A stretch of 45,367 nucleotides of DNA from Chara braunii. Lineage: Eukaryota; Streptophyta; Charophyceae; Charales; Characeae. The first letter of the stretch is position 1. Every line of letters starts with the position of its first letter. The DNA is taken from contig BFEA01000813.1 of assembly GCA_003427395.1 (NCBI GenBank), positions 302,867 to 348,233 on the forward strand. The letters are read 5' to 3'. The notes beneath the pieces are model-generated. The model had not been told where the DNA came from and made no database searches. It worked only from the letters and a program-made list of their open reading frames with translations. The position numbers were made by a program, and so were the translations under genes. Below, one piece after another: positions 11,067 to 20,690 of the stretch.

Positions 11067-11262
11067 TTCTATCCACACACAAACACAACGAGTGACATGC
11101 ACGTGAGCACACATACACCAGTCACACACACACACTATCTACGCGCACACACACACAGTCTGCACACACACACACACTATGTACACACACACAGATGCAC
11201 CATCTACACACACAAACACACACCGACACCCACGCACACATGCACACTCACACTCACACGGG
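11033..11262. repeat. (CA)n and CA-rich array
   Basis: A pure CA run (11033-11061) is followed by about 200 bp of interrupted CACACA blocks. The predicted Thr/His repeat peptides are artefacts. Confidence 0.93.
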
Positions 11263-11283
11263 GAAGGAAACAGTAGCTAGGCC

Positions 11284-11540
11284 AAGGCAAAAGTTGTTCA
11301 CTTTATTTTTCTGCATAACATAGTTTTATTTTTTATTTCAAATTTGATAAAGAATTTTGATGTAACACCAAGGCAAAAGTGTTCAGTTTCTTTTTCTAGA
11401 TAACACAGTTTTATTTTTTATTTCAAATTTAATAAAGAATTTCGATGTAACCCCAAGGCAAAAGTTTTGTAGTTTATTTTTCTGCATAACATAATTTTTT
11501 TTTGAATTTTTTTTTCTTTTTTTCTTGGCCATTCGGACTT
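11284..11540. repeat. Three-unit tandem repeat, period 85-86 bp
   Basis: AAGGCAAAAGT begins units at 11284, 11370 and 11455. Units contain TTTTATTTTTTATTTCAAATTT and end GATGTAAC. The third unit decays into a T-rich run. Confidence 0.85.
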
Positions 11541-12242
11541 CGGACAGATTGCCCGGGGAGGACGTCCAACCAGTTGTCCGATCGGACAACCCCGAACGGT
11601 CAGGGAGTCCCCGAACGTTCGATCTGGTAACATAGTTAGAAAGTCAAATTTTCTTTAACTCCCTGAATTAGTAAAAATTTGGGCAACATCTCCTTTAGAG
11701 AAGCAGACATCCCAGATTTATACTAAGTCAGATAAAAACTCATACATAAGACTTTTCCTGCTAAAACAAAATTTAACTAACTCCTTTGATTCGCAAAAAT
11801 TTTGGCAACGCTTCCCGTAGGAAAAGTAGATTTTCAAAGTTAAAACAAAGTTAAACACAGAATCTAAAATAATCTAAACTTTCCAATGTCTAACTCCCTG
11901 AATTAGTAAAAATTTGGGCAAGCACTTCCCCTAGAAAAGAAGGCTTACCAGATTTTTACTAAGCTAGATAAAAAACTCTGACAAAAAGTTGAACTTTGAA
12001 AGTCAGATTTGACTAACTCCTTAGTTTCGTAGAAATTTCCGCAACGCTAGCACGTGGCGAGCAACTAAATAAACTACCTATCAACTTGAAACTCAAACTA
12101 AGTAAAGATCTCACTCGGCCACATGCAAGTCCACACCACAATGGTAAGTACTCTCACCCAACCCCAAGGTTAATTCCACTTAAAATAGTTCATAGAACTT
12201 TCAGATAATTTATCCCTTATACCCAACTTACATACGGCATGG

Positions 12243-12690
12243 TGCTAGACCATTCCGCTTAGAAACGATGCCTAGCATGCCTTAGAATATACACGAACAG
12301 GTTGCACAATTACCTTTCTCTTCTTTGGCTGTATGACTAGACCATTCAGCTTATAAACAATGTTTAATCGCCTTGAACTGTTTAACATCCAAAGTTTAAT
12401 AATTTCTGACTTGTTTTCAAAAGAAAGGAAAATATGGGCAGGGGACTGAGCCATTCTGCTTAGAAACAATGCTCAACTTGCCCAAATTACTTTCACTTAC
12501 ACTTTGTACTTTCCCTTCTTTTCTTAGTCGTATGGCTTAATATTGGACCATTCTGCTTAGAAACAATGCCCAACTGCCAGTTCACATGCAAATAAAGATG
12601 AAGTACTTCCTGTTATACTCAATTCACACTTAAATGTGGCTTCAGGTTAAACCATTCTGCTTAGAAACAATGTTCAGTCTTCCACCAAAA
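12243..12690 (+). repeat. Covarying hairpin array, R copy 1 (five units, partly decayed)
   Basis: Five units share a core close to CATTCTGCTTAGAAACAATG. Unit a (about 12244-12276) is flanked by GCTAG/CTAGC. Unit b (about 12337-12370) is decayed but still mostly pairable (GACTAGA against TTTAATC). Unit c (about 12446-12475) has TGAGC/GCTCA inside GGGC/GCCC. Unit d (about 12544-12576) has TTGG/CCAA inside TGGC/GCCA. Unit e (about 12648-12680) is weak. Spacing is about 90-110 bp. Units a-d correspond by flanking sequence to the last four units of copy 3 read in reverse. Confidence 0.8.
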
Positions 12691-12720
12691 ATTGTCCCTC
12701 GGAAATAAAACTGCAATGAA

Positions 12721-13634
12721 CCCAGAACGTGAAGACACTTGTCAACAATGCAAGCCCTGATAAATATCAATCGGCTGATGATTGTCAATAATCATAATCG
12801 TGTCCAGATAGAATGAGATGGAAAAAACATACACAAACGAAGGAGAGAGGAGGGAAACTAAACTTGGAGAAAGAAGATCTTCGGGCTCCCTCCTCGATCG
12901 CCACATCAATAATCAATAGTCTGAACGCGAATCTGAAGTTTTATCACAATGTGCCACGTGGCACGTCAATCTGTCCTTATTAGCGAGCTGGAGCAATGTC
13001 GACGTCGAGGTACGTATCTACAATCGCCCCACAGTTAAGATCTCCTCCCGAGTGTAAATGAATCACAACAACAATGCCAGTCACGTCGCCTCGCCATGTC
13101 AGCAACGATATATGTGGCAGCGGCCACATCAGCGGCCGTGCGTGGCAGCTACCACGTTAGCATGCCCAAAAGACAATTGCCAGCCAGCCACCATGCCAAG
13201 CCAGCAGCGCGTCGCCATAGTCGCCCGAGTGCCAGCGTCCAACCAGCGTCGCATCATCGCGCTAACATTGTAGTTAACGCGTGAAGTCAACCTTGACGCA
13301 AGATATAATGTTCTCCAAGCCAGGAGGTTCAGGCTTTTGTAGCATTGATGCGGGGTCTGGCCCCCGGGTGCTGCTTCCCTCGGCCATCGAAATCTCAAGG
13401 CATCTGGCGGCCTCGATAGGCCGGAAACCGAACTCCCTGTGGCCTTGATGTTGTCGGGGTGTATCCGACCAAGGGCCTGGGCGCGGTACCTTTGACACTT
13501 CACTTAGACTTTTGACATTTCCAGGGCAGTGCGTGGTCACACTGCCTGGCACAGGCCGAGTTTGGCTTGTGTTGTTTGGGCTCCGTTCGAGGGCCCAGAC
13601 TACTGCAGAACACAAGTTACTGCATTCCTGTCGA
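12721..13634. other. Non-coding interval, possibly the 3' LTR region of element II
   Basis: No recognisable protein. 13060-13260 has several ACGT/GGCCAC-type short palindromes (CACGTCG, GGCAGCGGCCACATC). 13300-13634 lies just downstream (minus strand) of the element II integrase end and would be where its 3' LTR sits; no matching second LTR was found, so this is inference. Confidence 0.4.
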
Positions 13635-13659
13635 CCCCTTTTCGAGTTCCATCGCAGAA

Positions 13660-14040
13660 ATAACTAAGACTTTAACCCACGTTCATATGCAGATACAATA
13701 TCAGGAGCAGTTTCAAGTAATTCTCGTTTACTAAACCATCTGTCCTCAGACGGTGCCTGAGATTTAAAACGTACCTTGAACTGCTTCTGGGGTCATCCTC
13801 GTCCACCCGTAGCGAAGTACCCATGTTCTATGATTCTGTCTACTTCACATCTTCCTTCCATGGATGGCGGAATCATAGATGGTCTGTTTGGAAACTCGTT
13901 TCCTTCTACACAGGGTAACAATTTGGACGCGTGACAGATGGGATACATTTTGAGGTGAGGGGGAGTATCAATACGATAAGACGGTCCCTCTGCATCCCCA
14001 ATTACTTTGAGAACTTCCCAGGGTCCAAACTAGACACGCA
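13660..14040 (-). pseudogene. Integrase C-terminal and chromodomain fragment (element II)
   Basis: The minus-strand translation contains FGPWEVLKVIGDAEGPSYRI, then CHASKLLP and EVDRIIEH, and ends SAYERGLKS before a stop. It matches in order the better preserved tail in element IV (GPSYTIDVPAHLR, FHASKLFP, EVDRIVEH, NAYERL). This is the SH3-like integrase tail plus chromodomain of chromoviruses, which is thought to guide integration by binding histone marks. Stops interrupt it. The join to RT sequence lies at about 14031-14050. Confidence 0.75.
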
Positions 14041-14045
14041 GAAGT

Positions 14046-14760
14046 TTCTGAGACACATCTTCTTCTGGTCTAAGGCCTTCTTCGTTCACTATACGTCCTA
14101 AGTATAAGACTTCGGACTTAGCGAACTCGGACTACTTTGAGTTTATCTCAAAGTTGCCCTCTCGCAACTTCTCTAATATTAGACGAAGATGTTTCTCGCG
14201 ATCTTCAAGGTTTTACTATGCACAGAATATCATCAAGATAGACAATAACGAACTGATCCAACCATTGACGAAACAATTCATTCATTGACCGTTGGAACGT
14301 TGCAGGGGCATTTGTCAATCCGAAAGGCATTACCATGAACTCGTTATGGCCATGCCTTGTCCGGAAGGCAGTCTTGTGTTGATCCGCGGGTTCCACCTCA
14401 ATTTGATGATACCCAGACTTTAAATGAATCTTACTGAAATACGTACAACCCTACAGTTAATCAAGTAAGTCATCAATGTGAGGAAGCGGTTCGGCGTGCT
14501 TGACAGTGACAGAGTGACAACATTCAACCCTCGATAGTCAATACACAGATGCAATTCACCTTCCTTTTTGGGCACAAACAAGACAGGTGCACCATAGGGA
14601 GATGAGCTAGGGCAAATCCATCCCTTGTCAATAAGATCCTACAATTGTTTTTTCAACTCCTCAAGTTCCCTAGAAGACGTTCGATAGATAGAGCCCTTAG
14701 GAATCTTGCTACCCGAATGATTTCAATAGTGTGCTTAACAGCACGTTCCATGATTCCGGA
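14046..14760 (-). pseudogene. Reverse transcriptase fragment with stops (element II)
   Basis: Readable RT motifs in order are [49 protein letters not shown] and VIVYLDDIL (YLDD at about 14229-14240). The thumb (YLGRIVNEEGLRPE) ends against integrase tail sequence. Only 63 codons are continuously open (14396-14205). Stops occur in the fingers region (before DLIDKGW), near 14450 and in the thumb. It is clearly RT of Ty3/gypsy type but cannot be functional. Confidence 0.85.
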
Positions 14761-14769
14761 AGGTTCAGT

Positions 14770-15498
14770 CTACAGATCCTTAAACTCGAAAAGAAGACTT
14801 TCAATAGTTGGAGGGCAGGAAAAAGAAGACTCACCGACTTTCCTTACTAAAACCATCATAACTTCTTGTTCCAATTTTTTCTTTGAAACCATTGATCGGA
14901 AAGTTGGATAACTCATACAACAGAAAGACAAATTAGAGTTAGAGTCAGACTTATGATATAACTTAATAGGTTTCATTTTAGATTGTGCATCCTTCAGGTT
15001 CCCAATCTTGCTTTTGAAATCAATATCTGGGTTGGCTTCCTCGTGCCAATCCATACCCAGAATGAGAACAAAAGGCAATTTTTTTTCAACTAGGAAGGAT
15101 AACTCATGCATAATATTCTTCCCTTCCCTGGTTCTAAACCGACACTTGATACGACCAACATATTGGGAAACCGTGATCGTACTCTTGTCTGCTAACATAA
15201 ACGTTATTGGTCGAGACAAATCTTTTACCTTCATTCCGAGATGCAACTTGCGGATTGCTTTCTCGGATATGTAGGACCTCGTCAATCCGGGGTCCAACAA
15301 TGCACTTACTAGTGATCGTGTGATTTCTACATCTGCAAAAAACAATTCGCCCTTAGACTTTGTTTTTCGATCCCATGAGCTACGTAAGGCTAGCAGTTCA
15401 TTACATAGCTCATCAAGGGAGTCATCTAGAGAGACAGAACATAAGACAATGTTAGAGCGGTCTGGATGATGGGCTAAGGACGAATCATCATCTGCCAT
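14770..15498 (-). pseudogene. Retropepsin-like protease region with altered active site (element II)
   Basis: A 242-codon open frame with the Ty3/gypsy protease layout: a SALLDPGLTRSYIS motif near residue 66, a central strand region, then the FVLILGMDWHEEANPDIDF motif near residue 145, and a linker toward RT. Where active copies have D-S/T-G-A, this reads D-P-G-L. Proline after the catalytic Asp should abolish activity (inference from the retropepsin family). The ATG at 15498 is simply the first in frame; the protease would normally be part of gag-pol. Confidence 0.8.
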
Positions 15499-15604
15499 AT
15501 GAGAAGAAGGGTAGGAAGGGTTCGTAGGCCCCTCACCTGTCTGTTTGTCCTTACCCTTTATCTCAGTAGGAGCAGATGCTACTCCTACTGGCTGCTCGCT
15601 TTTG

Positions 15605-15791
15605 AGTTCCTAATCAACAGGCAAAATGCGATCACATGTCCCGGAGTGCCGCATTTAAGATATTGCGTCCCGGAGTGCCGCATTTAAGACATTGCGTTGT
15701 CGGAACAGAAACCCCTGTGAGGGTTTCTGCCCGAGTTTTTCAAGGACGAACGTTGTCCGACTTTTTATTGGGAGGCTTGATGGGAATGATG
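15605..15791 (-). pseudogene. Gag zinc-knuckle end of element II with 29-bp tandem duplication
   Basis: The minus strand encodes CLKCGTPGHVIAFC (CX2CX4HX4C). The 29-bp stretch 15638-15666 is repeated with one change at 15667-15695, so the first half of the knuckle is duplicated; because 29 is not a multiple of 3 the frame breaks. Upstream gag is truncated at 15791, where R copy 2 starts. Confidence 0.75.
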
Positions 15792-17032
15792 TGTCGAGCG
15801 CATCGGTCCCGCACGGGGACCCTCCCGGCCGCGTCACGCAGGATTTTGCAGGACTTGTCGCGGAGAGCGTTTGCCGCCCGGTCGAGTGCGCTAGCCGTAC
15901 CTCTCGCGAGCCCCTACGACAGGACAGGGTCACGCGAGGCACCGCTTACCTCCACCTGCGGGAGCTGTCACCATCCCTTAGGTGGGCGTATCCCCGCCGA
16001 GCTACTGAGCCACTTGCGAAGACTTTTCGTATGCAATTGCAGAGGTGGCCTAGCCGAGGGCGTTTCTCGTTCGCTGTAGCATTAGGGTTACGCACGGTGG
16101 AACGCCCAAAAATCGAACCCGCACGTGAATCGACGCATTGGGGGGCTGAGGTCCCAAATGCGACTCGACGTCGGTCGACTAGGACACATCCACGCGTTAC
16201 ACCACAATACTCAGATCTACCCGCGCATAACACGTAAAAAAAACACAAGAAAAACACCACAAACAACACCACCACACCGCAACACTCCTAGTCCCTTTAG
16301 TATCCGACCCATAACTTTATGCTGTGAGACTCAGATAGGGTATTGCGCGCTGGATTTTTGTATAAGAGTCGTGTGAACACATGGCCTCGTCATATCGACC
16401 AGCCATGCGGGCATACGCTAGCATTCGCGCCGATGGGGTACTACGCGGTACTCGTAACCGCACGGCCCTTGGTAATCTCGAGGGTCGTGTTCGACACTCA
16501 AGTGTCGGCTGACAAGCGCTTTGAGGGGTGACCTTCTAGGCGTTAGACAACCGCCATGCGCGGTTGACGACCACACCCTCTTCTGCACCCTGTGCAGAGG
16601 GGTTGAGTAGACAGCTTCAGGGTCGTCGTGGTAGCCAAACTCAAGGGGTTTAACTTTGACGGCTACCACGGACTACAACGTCCAACCATGGAAACTCGAA
16701 GGCGGAAACAACTGCAGATAGAAAGGGAGGATCAGCCCCTTTCCTTTCTCTGTCTAGCCCACAGCCTGATAGCCTTCTCAAATGGAAGGGGTACGCCAAC
16801 ATGAAAAAATATGTACGGACCATGCCCAAAATCAGGCCCATAGGCTGCCCGACGTTCGAGGTATTGGAGGCTCGTACGCGGGTCCCCCATAGGCCAACTA
16901 GGACTAATACCTCGCTCACGCACCGTTTCGCGCTACCGAAACTCGGGTCTACTAGCCATAACGCGCTTTTGTCCTCTCCGCTTGTCCCATAACCTTTGAG
17001 TGCGAAAACCGGCAGGCGCTGCATGCGTGGGT

Positions 17033-17046
17033 TAATATATATAAAA
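17033..17046 (+). promoter_or_regulatory. TATA-like element in R copy 2
   Basis: TAATATATATAAAA lies in an otherwise GC-rich context. Its place in the block order differs from the TATA-like sites of copies 1 and 3, so equivalence is uncertain. Confidence 0.35.
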
Positions 17047-18085
17047 CCGCGCGACCTCAGGACCTGCGCATACCGACCAACCATGCGGACTCGCATAAGC
17101 GGTCGTGATGTTGGCGCATTGTGTGGTGCCCATACCCGAGTGGCCTCGTTTGAGCCATGGGGTCGCTCTCGACGCTCACGCATCGGCTGAAGTGCGCGCT
17201 AAGGGGGTTAGCCCTTTAGCGAGCGCAAAACCGACCTGAGGGCCTTACCATCTTCAGCACCCTGAGGTGTCCCAGAGGGTGCGGGGTAAGATGGTCCCTA
17301 GGGCAGAAAGGAATTCGGAGCGGTGGTGAGTTATCTAGCGCATCACCAGCGACACGCTAATCCTTCCGCACGGAACTTTATCGTTCCACAAAAATATTTT
17401 AAACAAGGAAAAAGAAAGCGAGTACTTGACGTTGGCAGGGGGACATACGAACGCCCCGCCGGACCGAGTTGCTAAGGGACAGCCCCTCCTTGCGGCGCTT
17501 CTGTTTCCATGGGTCAGCGAGTAAATCAGCGTCCTGGACAAGGACCTTCTTCAGGCCTGGGACTAACGTCCGACCAGATAAAATCTTTGAGTAGGGGAAA
17601 ACGTAAGCGTGCGGTCGCATAGCCTTTTCAGGGTTACCCGAGCGTACGCTTACTCTGACTATCACACTATCGGGGTGGGAAAAGAACAATCTTACTCAAA
17701 CAAAAAGTTGTGGGGTAGTTCACTCTCACGACAGTTGTGTGGTTTGCCCATCCAAATCCAAACATAACCACTCAACAAGACTCAATCGAGATTCTCTCAT
17801 ACATACCTGCAGTCATACGCACAACATTCAAACAACATCACACACGCTAAAGGGGTCAACTTTCCAGCCTTCTGCAGCTCACACCCTGCCTTATGCACAC
17901 AAGCCCGACCATTTCCCCACCAATCCTCAACAAAAAATACTCAGTCTTTAAGAAACGGCCATTTATAAAGAAACTGGGTGAAAACCCAAAGAAAACACAT
18001 AAATCATGGCAAGCGCCAAGGCCTTAGGTTGAGAGGCAGGAGAGATAGGAAGGTTGAGTCGTAAACCGATGAACCGGCAACCAAT

Positions 18086-18104
18086 CTGTTATCAATGATA
18101 ACAG
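18086..18104. repeat. Conserved palindrome, R copy 2
   Basis: CTGTTATCAATGATAACAG is a perfect 9-bp inverted repeat around a single A, followed by a second hairpin (TGATCCTTTTGAAGGATCA). It is equivalent to 10266-10284 and 29523-29541. Confidence 0.8.
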
Positions 18105-18849
18105 AAAAATGATCCTTTTGAAGGATCAGGTTGATCAGATCAAGCCTACAGGCGAAATACGAAAACCTGCATCACAGTACAGACCAAAAAGAACCACTAC
18201 TATGTTCATGCCAAAAAGGGGAATACTCCCTAGTTCGTACCCTAGCTTCTCTACTAGTACCAAGCCTCTGAACATCTCCTCTATCCAAGGTAGATCTGCT
18301 AAGTAGCCCCTAGCTGAAAAGTATTCTAACTCCTCAAATTCTGCGAAATTTCGACAGCGCTTCCCGTAGGAAAAGTGCCTTTTTAGAATTTCTACGAGTC
18401 CAAAAATGACTAACTCTTTCAGATTTGCAGAAATTTCTGTAGCGCTTCCCGTAGGAACAGGAGGCTGTCAAGATTTATACGAGGCTGAAAGACAGAAACT
18501 TAAAGCAAGCTATACTTGGGACTATCTTCTGACACCTGCTTGATGACTCAGAATCAAATGATAGCCCGCACAACCTCTAGATGAAAGTGTGGCTAGCCCT
18601 GATCCTAACTCCTAGCAGGGTCTGTCCTATCTTCACCCCAAGTTCTCCCTCCCATCACCCATCTCATCTACCTATGGCTCCAGCACTTGGCGAGCATCTA
18701 AACAACTAATCCATCAGAAAGACACCCCAAAGTGAGAGCCCATAAGTATGCATAAACAAACATCTCTCACAATCCCACATAAGTTCAACCCAAATAGTTC
18801 ATTAAATCACTCGGTTCTTTTCCCTTAGTAAACCCCTTGCCTATGACAT

Positions 18850-19905
18850 ATGATCAGACAATGCCCTAGCTTAAGGGTATGTCTAACCTGCCTAAGTAAA
18901 CAAGTAAGAGTACGTACAACTGGACTGCCACAACTTAAACCACCAGTACTTGGGCACTGCGCACCGTGCCGGCCGCACCTTTTTTGAAGCGGCGCGGGCT
19001 GTCGATACGATTTATCGACGGCCCGCCGGTAGCGAAATTCCCGTAGCGTTAACGCTAAGGCGTCGCCCAAGTACTGGTGGTTTAAGGGTATGCCCAACAC
19101 CACGCGAACTCTAGTTATAAAACATATGACCAGACCGCCCTAACTTAAGGGTACGTCTGGCTTCTGCTTAACTGACGACATAAAGCATAAACTAGATTGC
19201 CCTAACTTAAGGGTATGCCTAGTCAGCTCATAGACAAAGTTACGTAGGGCATAGGATTAGGCTGCCCCAACTTAGGGGTGCGCATAACCTGCCTAAAACA
19301 AGTACGAACGCCGAATGGTCAGACCGCCCTAACGTAAGGGTACGTCCAACCTACATAACATCAATGACACGAGCATATCACAAGGCCGCCCTAACTTAAG
19401 GGTACGCCTAGCTAGCTTAAACATTTTTAGGTACATAAGACAATGACCAGGCCGCCCTAACTTAAGGGTACGCTTAGCCTCCGTAACGACAATATAAGAG
19501 AACAACCATAGTTACACTTGCACAAACTTTATATTTTTCTCTCTTATTAGGCAGATGCTCAGACCTACCCCACTTAGGGAGACATCGAATCCTGCCTTGT
19601 GTTTAGAAGGAAAAATACAAGAAGGTTTATACTATCTCTCTGCACCTTTGTATTATTACGAGCATAAAACTGAACCGCCCTAACTTAAGGGTACGCTCAG
19701 CCTGCCCGAATTACCTTCATTATACTCTTCACTTGCTTCTCACTTCTTCTTGTTCTACCTGACTTACTGACTGGCTTTCCCAACTTAGGGTGCCCGGCCT
19801 GCCAAATGGTATAGGTTCGTATAATATATATCAAAATTCTATACCTTGGTTGACCATTGTGTTCATGGCTTATGACTGAGCCGCCCTAACTTAAGGGTAC
19901 GCTCA
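18850..19905 (+). repeat. Covarying hairpin array, R copy 2 (TTAAGGG-type core)
   Basis: At least ten units have the core CGCCCTAACTTAAGGGTACG or close variants and differing complementary flanks: AGACA/TGTCT (18856/18880), CCAGAC/GTCTGG (19130/19155), ACTAG/CTAGT (19191/19219), GGT+GAC/GTC+ACC (19317-19351), AGGC/GCCT (19383/19406), AGGC/GCTT with wobble (19449/19472), CTGA/TCAG (19670/19697) and TGAGC/GCTCA (19877/19901). One unit is interrupted by a MITE. Further decayed units with CCCAACTTAGG cores follow to about 20190. The CCCT/AGGG part of the core adds its own pairing. Confidence 0.85.
18939..19081. mobile_element. 143-bp MITE with TTAA target duplication
   Basis: Terminal inverted repeats ACCACCAGTACTTGGGC (18939-18955) and its exact complement (19065-19081) are flanked by TTAA on both sides (18935-18938 and 19082-19085). 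Removing the insert and one TTAA restores the AACTTAAGGGTA core seen intact in neighbouring hairpin units, so the empty site is visible in this same window. Internally there is a second palindrome around TCGATACGATTTATCGA. TTAA duplication is typical of piggyBac-type transposition (established), but the ends do not let me assign a superfamily. It has no coding capacity. Confidence 0.9.
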
Positions 19906-20690
19906 ACCTCATACCTGTGTCCCCCTCAGAAGAAACACACACAAAACTGGGTCTACGCAGCTTAGAATATTCCCAGTCCTGTTTTTCAGCAACCCAAAAG
20001 AAACATTAGGATTTTGAGTCCTCCCAACTTAGGGTGCCCATCCTCCTGTTCAAAAACCCCAGAAAGAAAGAACGACTGGTCCGTCCAACTTAGGATAGGC
20101 CCAACCCTCATAGATCATACAGTCAGCCCAACAAACATAAATAAAACACAGCCCTGGGCCCACATCCACTTAGAGGAGCTCAGCCTTGGGTTGACCCAGT
20201 CAAACGCATGCAAACGCCTTCCTCCCACCTTCCCCTAATTCCTTTTGCCTAAATTCACTCAAAGTAAAAGTCTAATTCCTCACACATACAATTGTTGATT
20301 TACCTTCCACAATGCAGGTCCTGACATACATAGCAAAAAGAGTAATATCCTTACATAGTTGTATTCAGATACCCAGGGGGCAACAAATAGGGGAAGGGAT
20401 CACACGTGTCAACGAAATTATACCTGAGTGTTCCCTGCCTCCAGAATCCCGCCTGGGCTCCGACAGAGCTCCCGAAATCGGTGGGTGGACCCCCCACAAG
20501 GTCTTGATGCGGGCTTACGGGTTGCAATCCTGCCCGCCGCCTTCCTCTCGTAGCCTCAGACTAAACTGAGAGTAAGAAGGATAGAAGTAGAAAGTTCAAA
20601 CTCTCGAGATCCAAGGGTGGGACAACTCAACTCACACTGAGAGGGCCTTGAAGTCTGGGTGCGCCTGAGGGCCCCGCAATGGTGGCCAGG

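Larger units (their letters stand above)
10655..11640. repeat. Insertion-like block in R copy 1 with GTCCGA palindromes
   Basis: This stretch has no counterpart in R copies 2 and 3. It is bounded by GTCCGA-rich palindromic patches: GGGAGACGTCTCCC near 10675, and GTTGTCCGATCGGACAAC near 11571-11588. Between them lie a CA-rich tract and an 86-bp tandem repeat. AGTTAG occurs at both borders (about 10649 and 11634) and may be a target duplication. No transposase is present. Confidence 0.4.
9006..12720 (+). mobile_element. R-family long repeat, copy 1
   Basis: It begins TGTCGAGCGCATCGG and aligns with copies 2 and 3 in the same block order. The blocks are a GC-rich terminal block with GGCGTATCCCCGCC (9006-9420); a block around the 'ctcctagtccctt' phrase (about 9475); TATA-like sequence; the CTGTTATC palindrome; repeated 'actaactcc...ttt..gc' blocks with GCTTCCC (11650-12060); and the hairpin array. 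No protein-coding frame is shared by the copies. It could be a very long LTR, a solo LTR or a non-autonomous element. The 3' end is not defined; 12720 is where similarity to copy 3 fades. Confidence 0.72.
13635..15791 (-). mobile_element. Ty3/gypsy remnant, element II (internally deleted)
   Basis: On the minus strand: a gag zinc knuckle, a protease-like frame, RT up to the thumb, then directly the integrase C-terminus with chromodomain, and a purine-rich AAAAGGGG (13642-13635) resembling a PPT. RNase H and the integrase core are missing. The gag end is cut at 15791 by R copy 2. Several stop codons interrupt RT. This is a dead, non-autonomous fragment. Confidence 0.85.
15792..20690 (+). mobile_element. 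R-family long repeat, copy 2
   Basis: It begins TGTCGAGCGCATCGG, cutting into element II gag. It contains the GC-rich terminal block (15792-16215) and the 'ctcctagtccctt' block (about 16285). A second diverged copy of a CGACCA.CCATGCGG.C to TTCGACACTCA-type region appears around 17060-17290. Then come TATA-like sequence, the CTGTTATC palindrome (18086), GCTTCCCGTAGGAA blocks (18350-18470), the hairpin array (18856-19905) and a distal block (20430-20690) that matches the distal block of copy 3. No shared protein frame. The length of about 4.9 kb is the best estimate of the complete unit. Confidence 0.72.
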
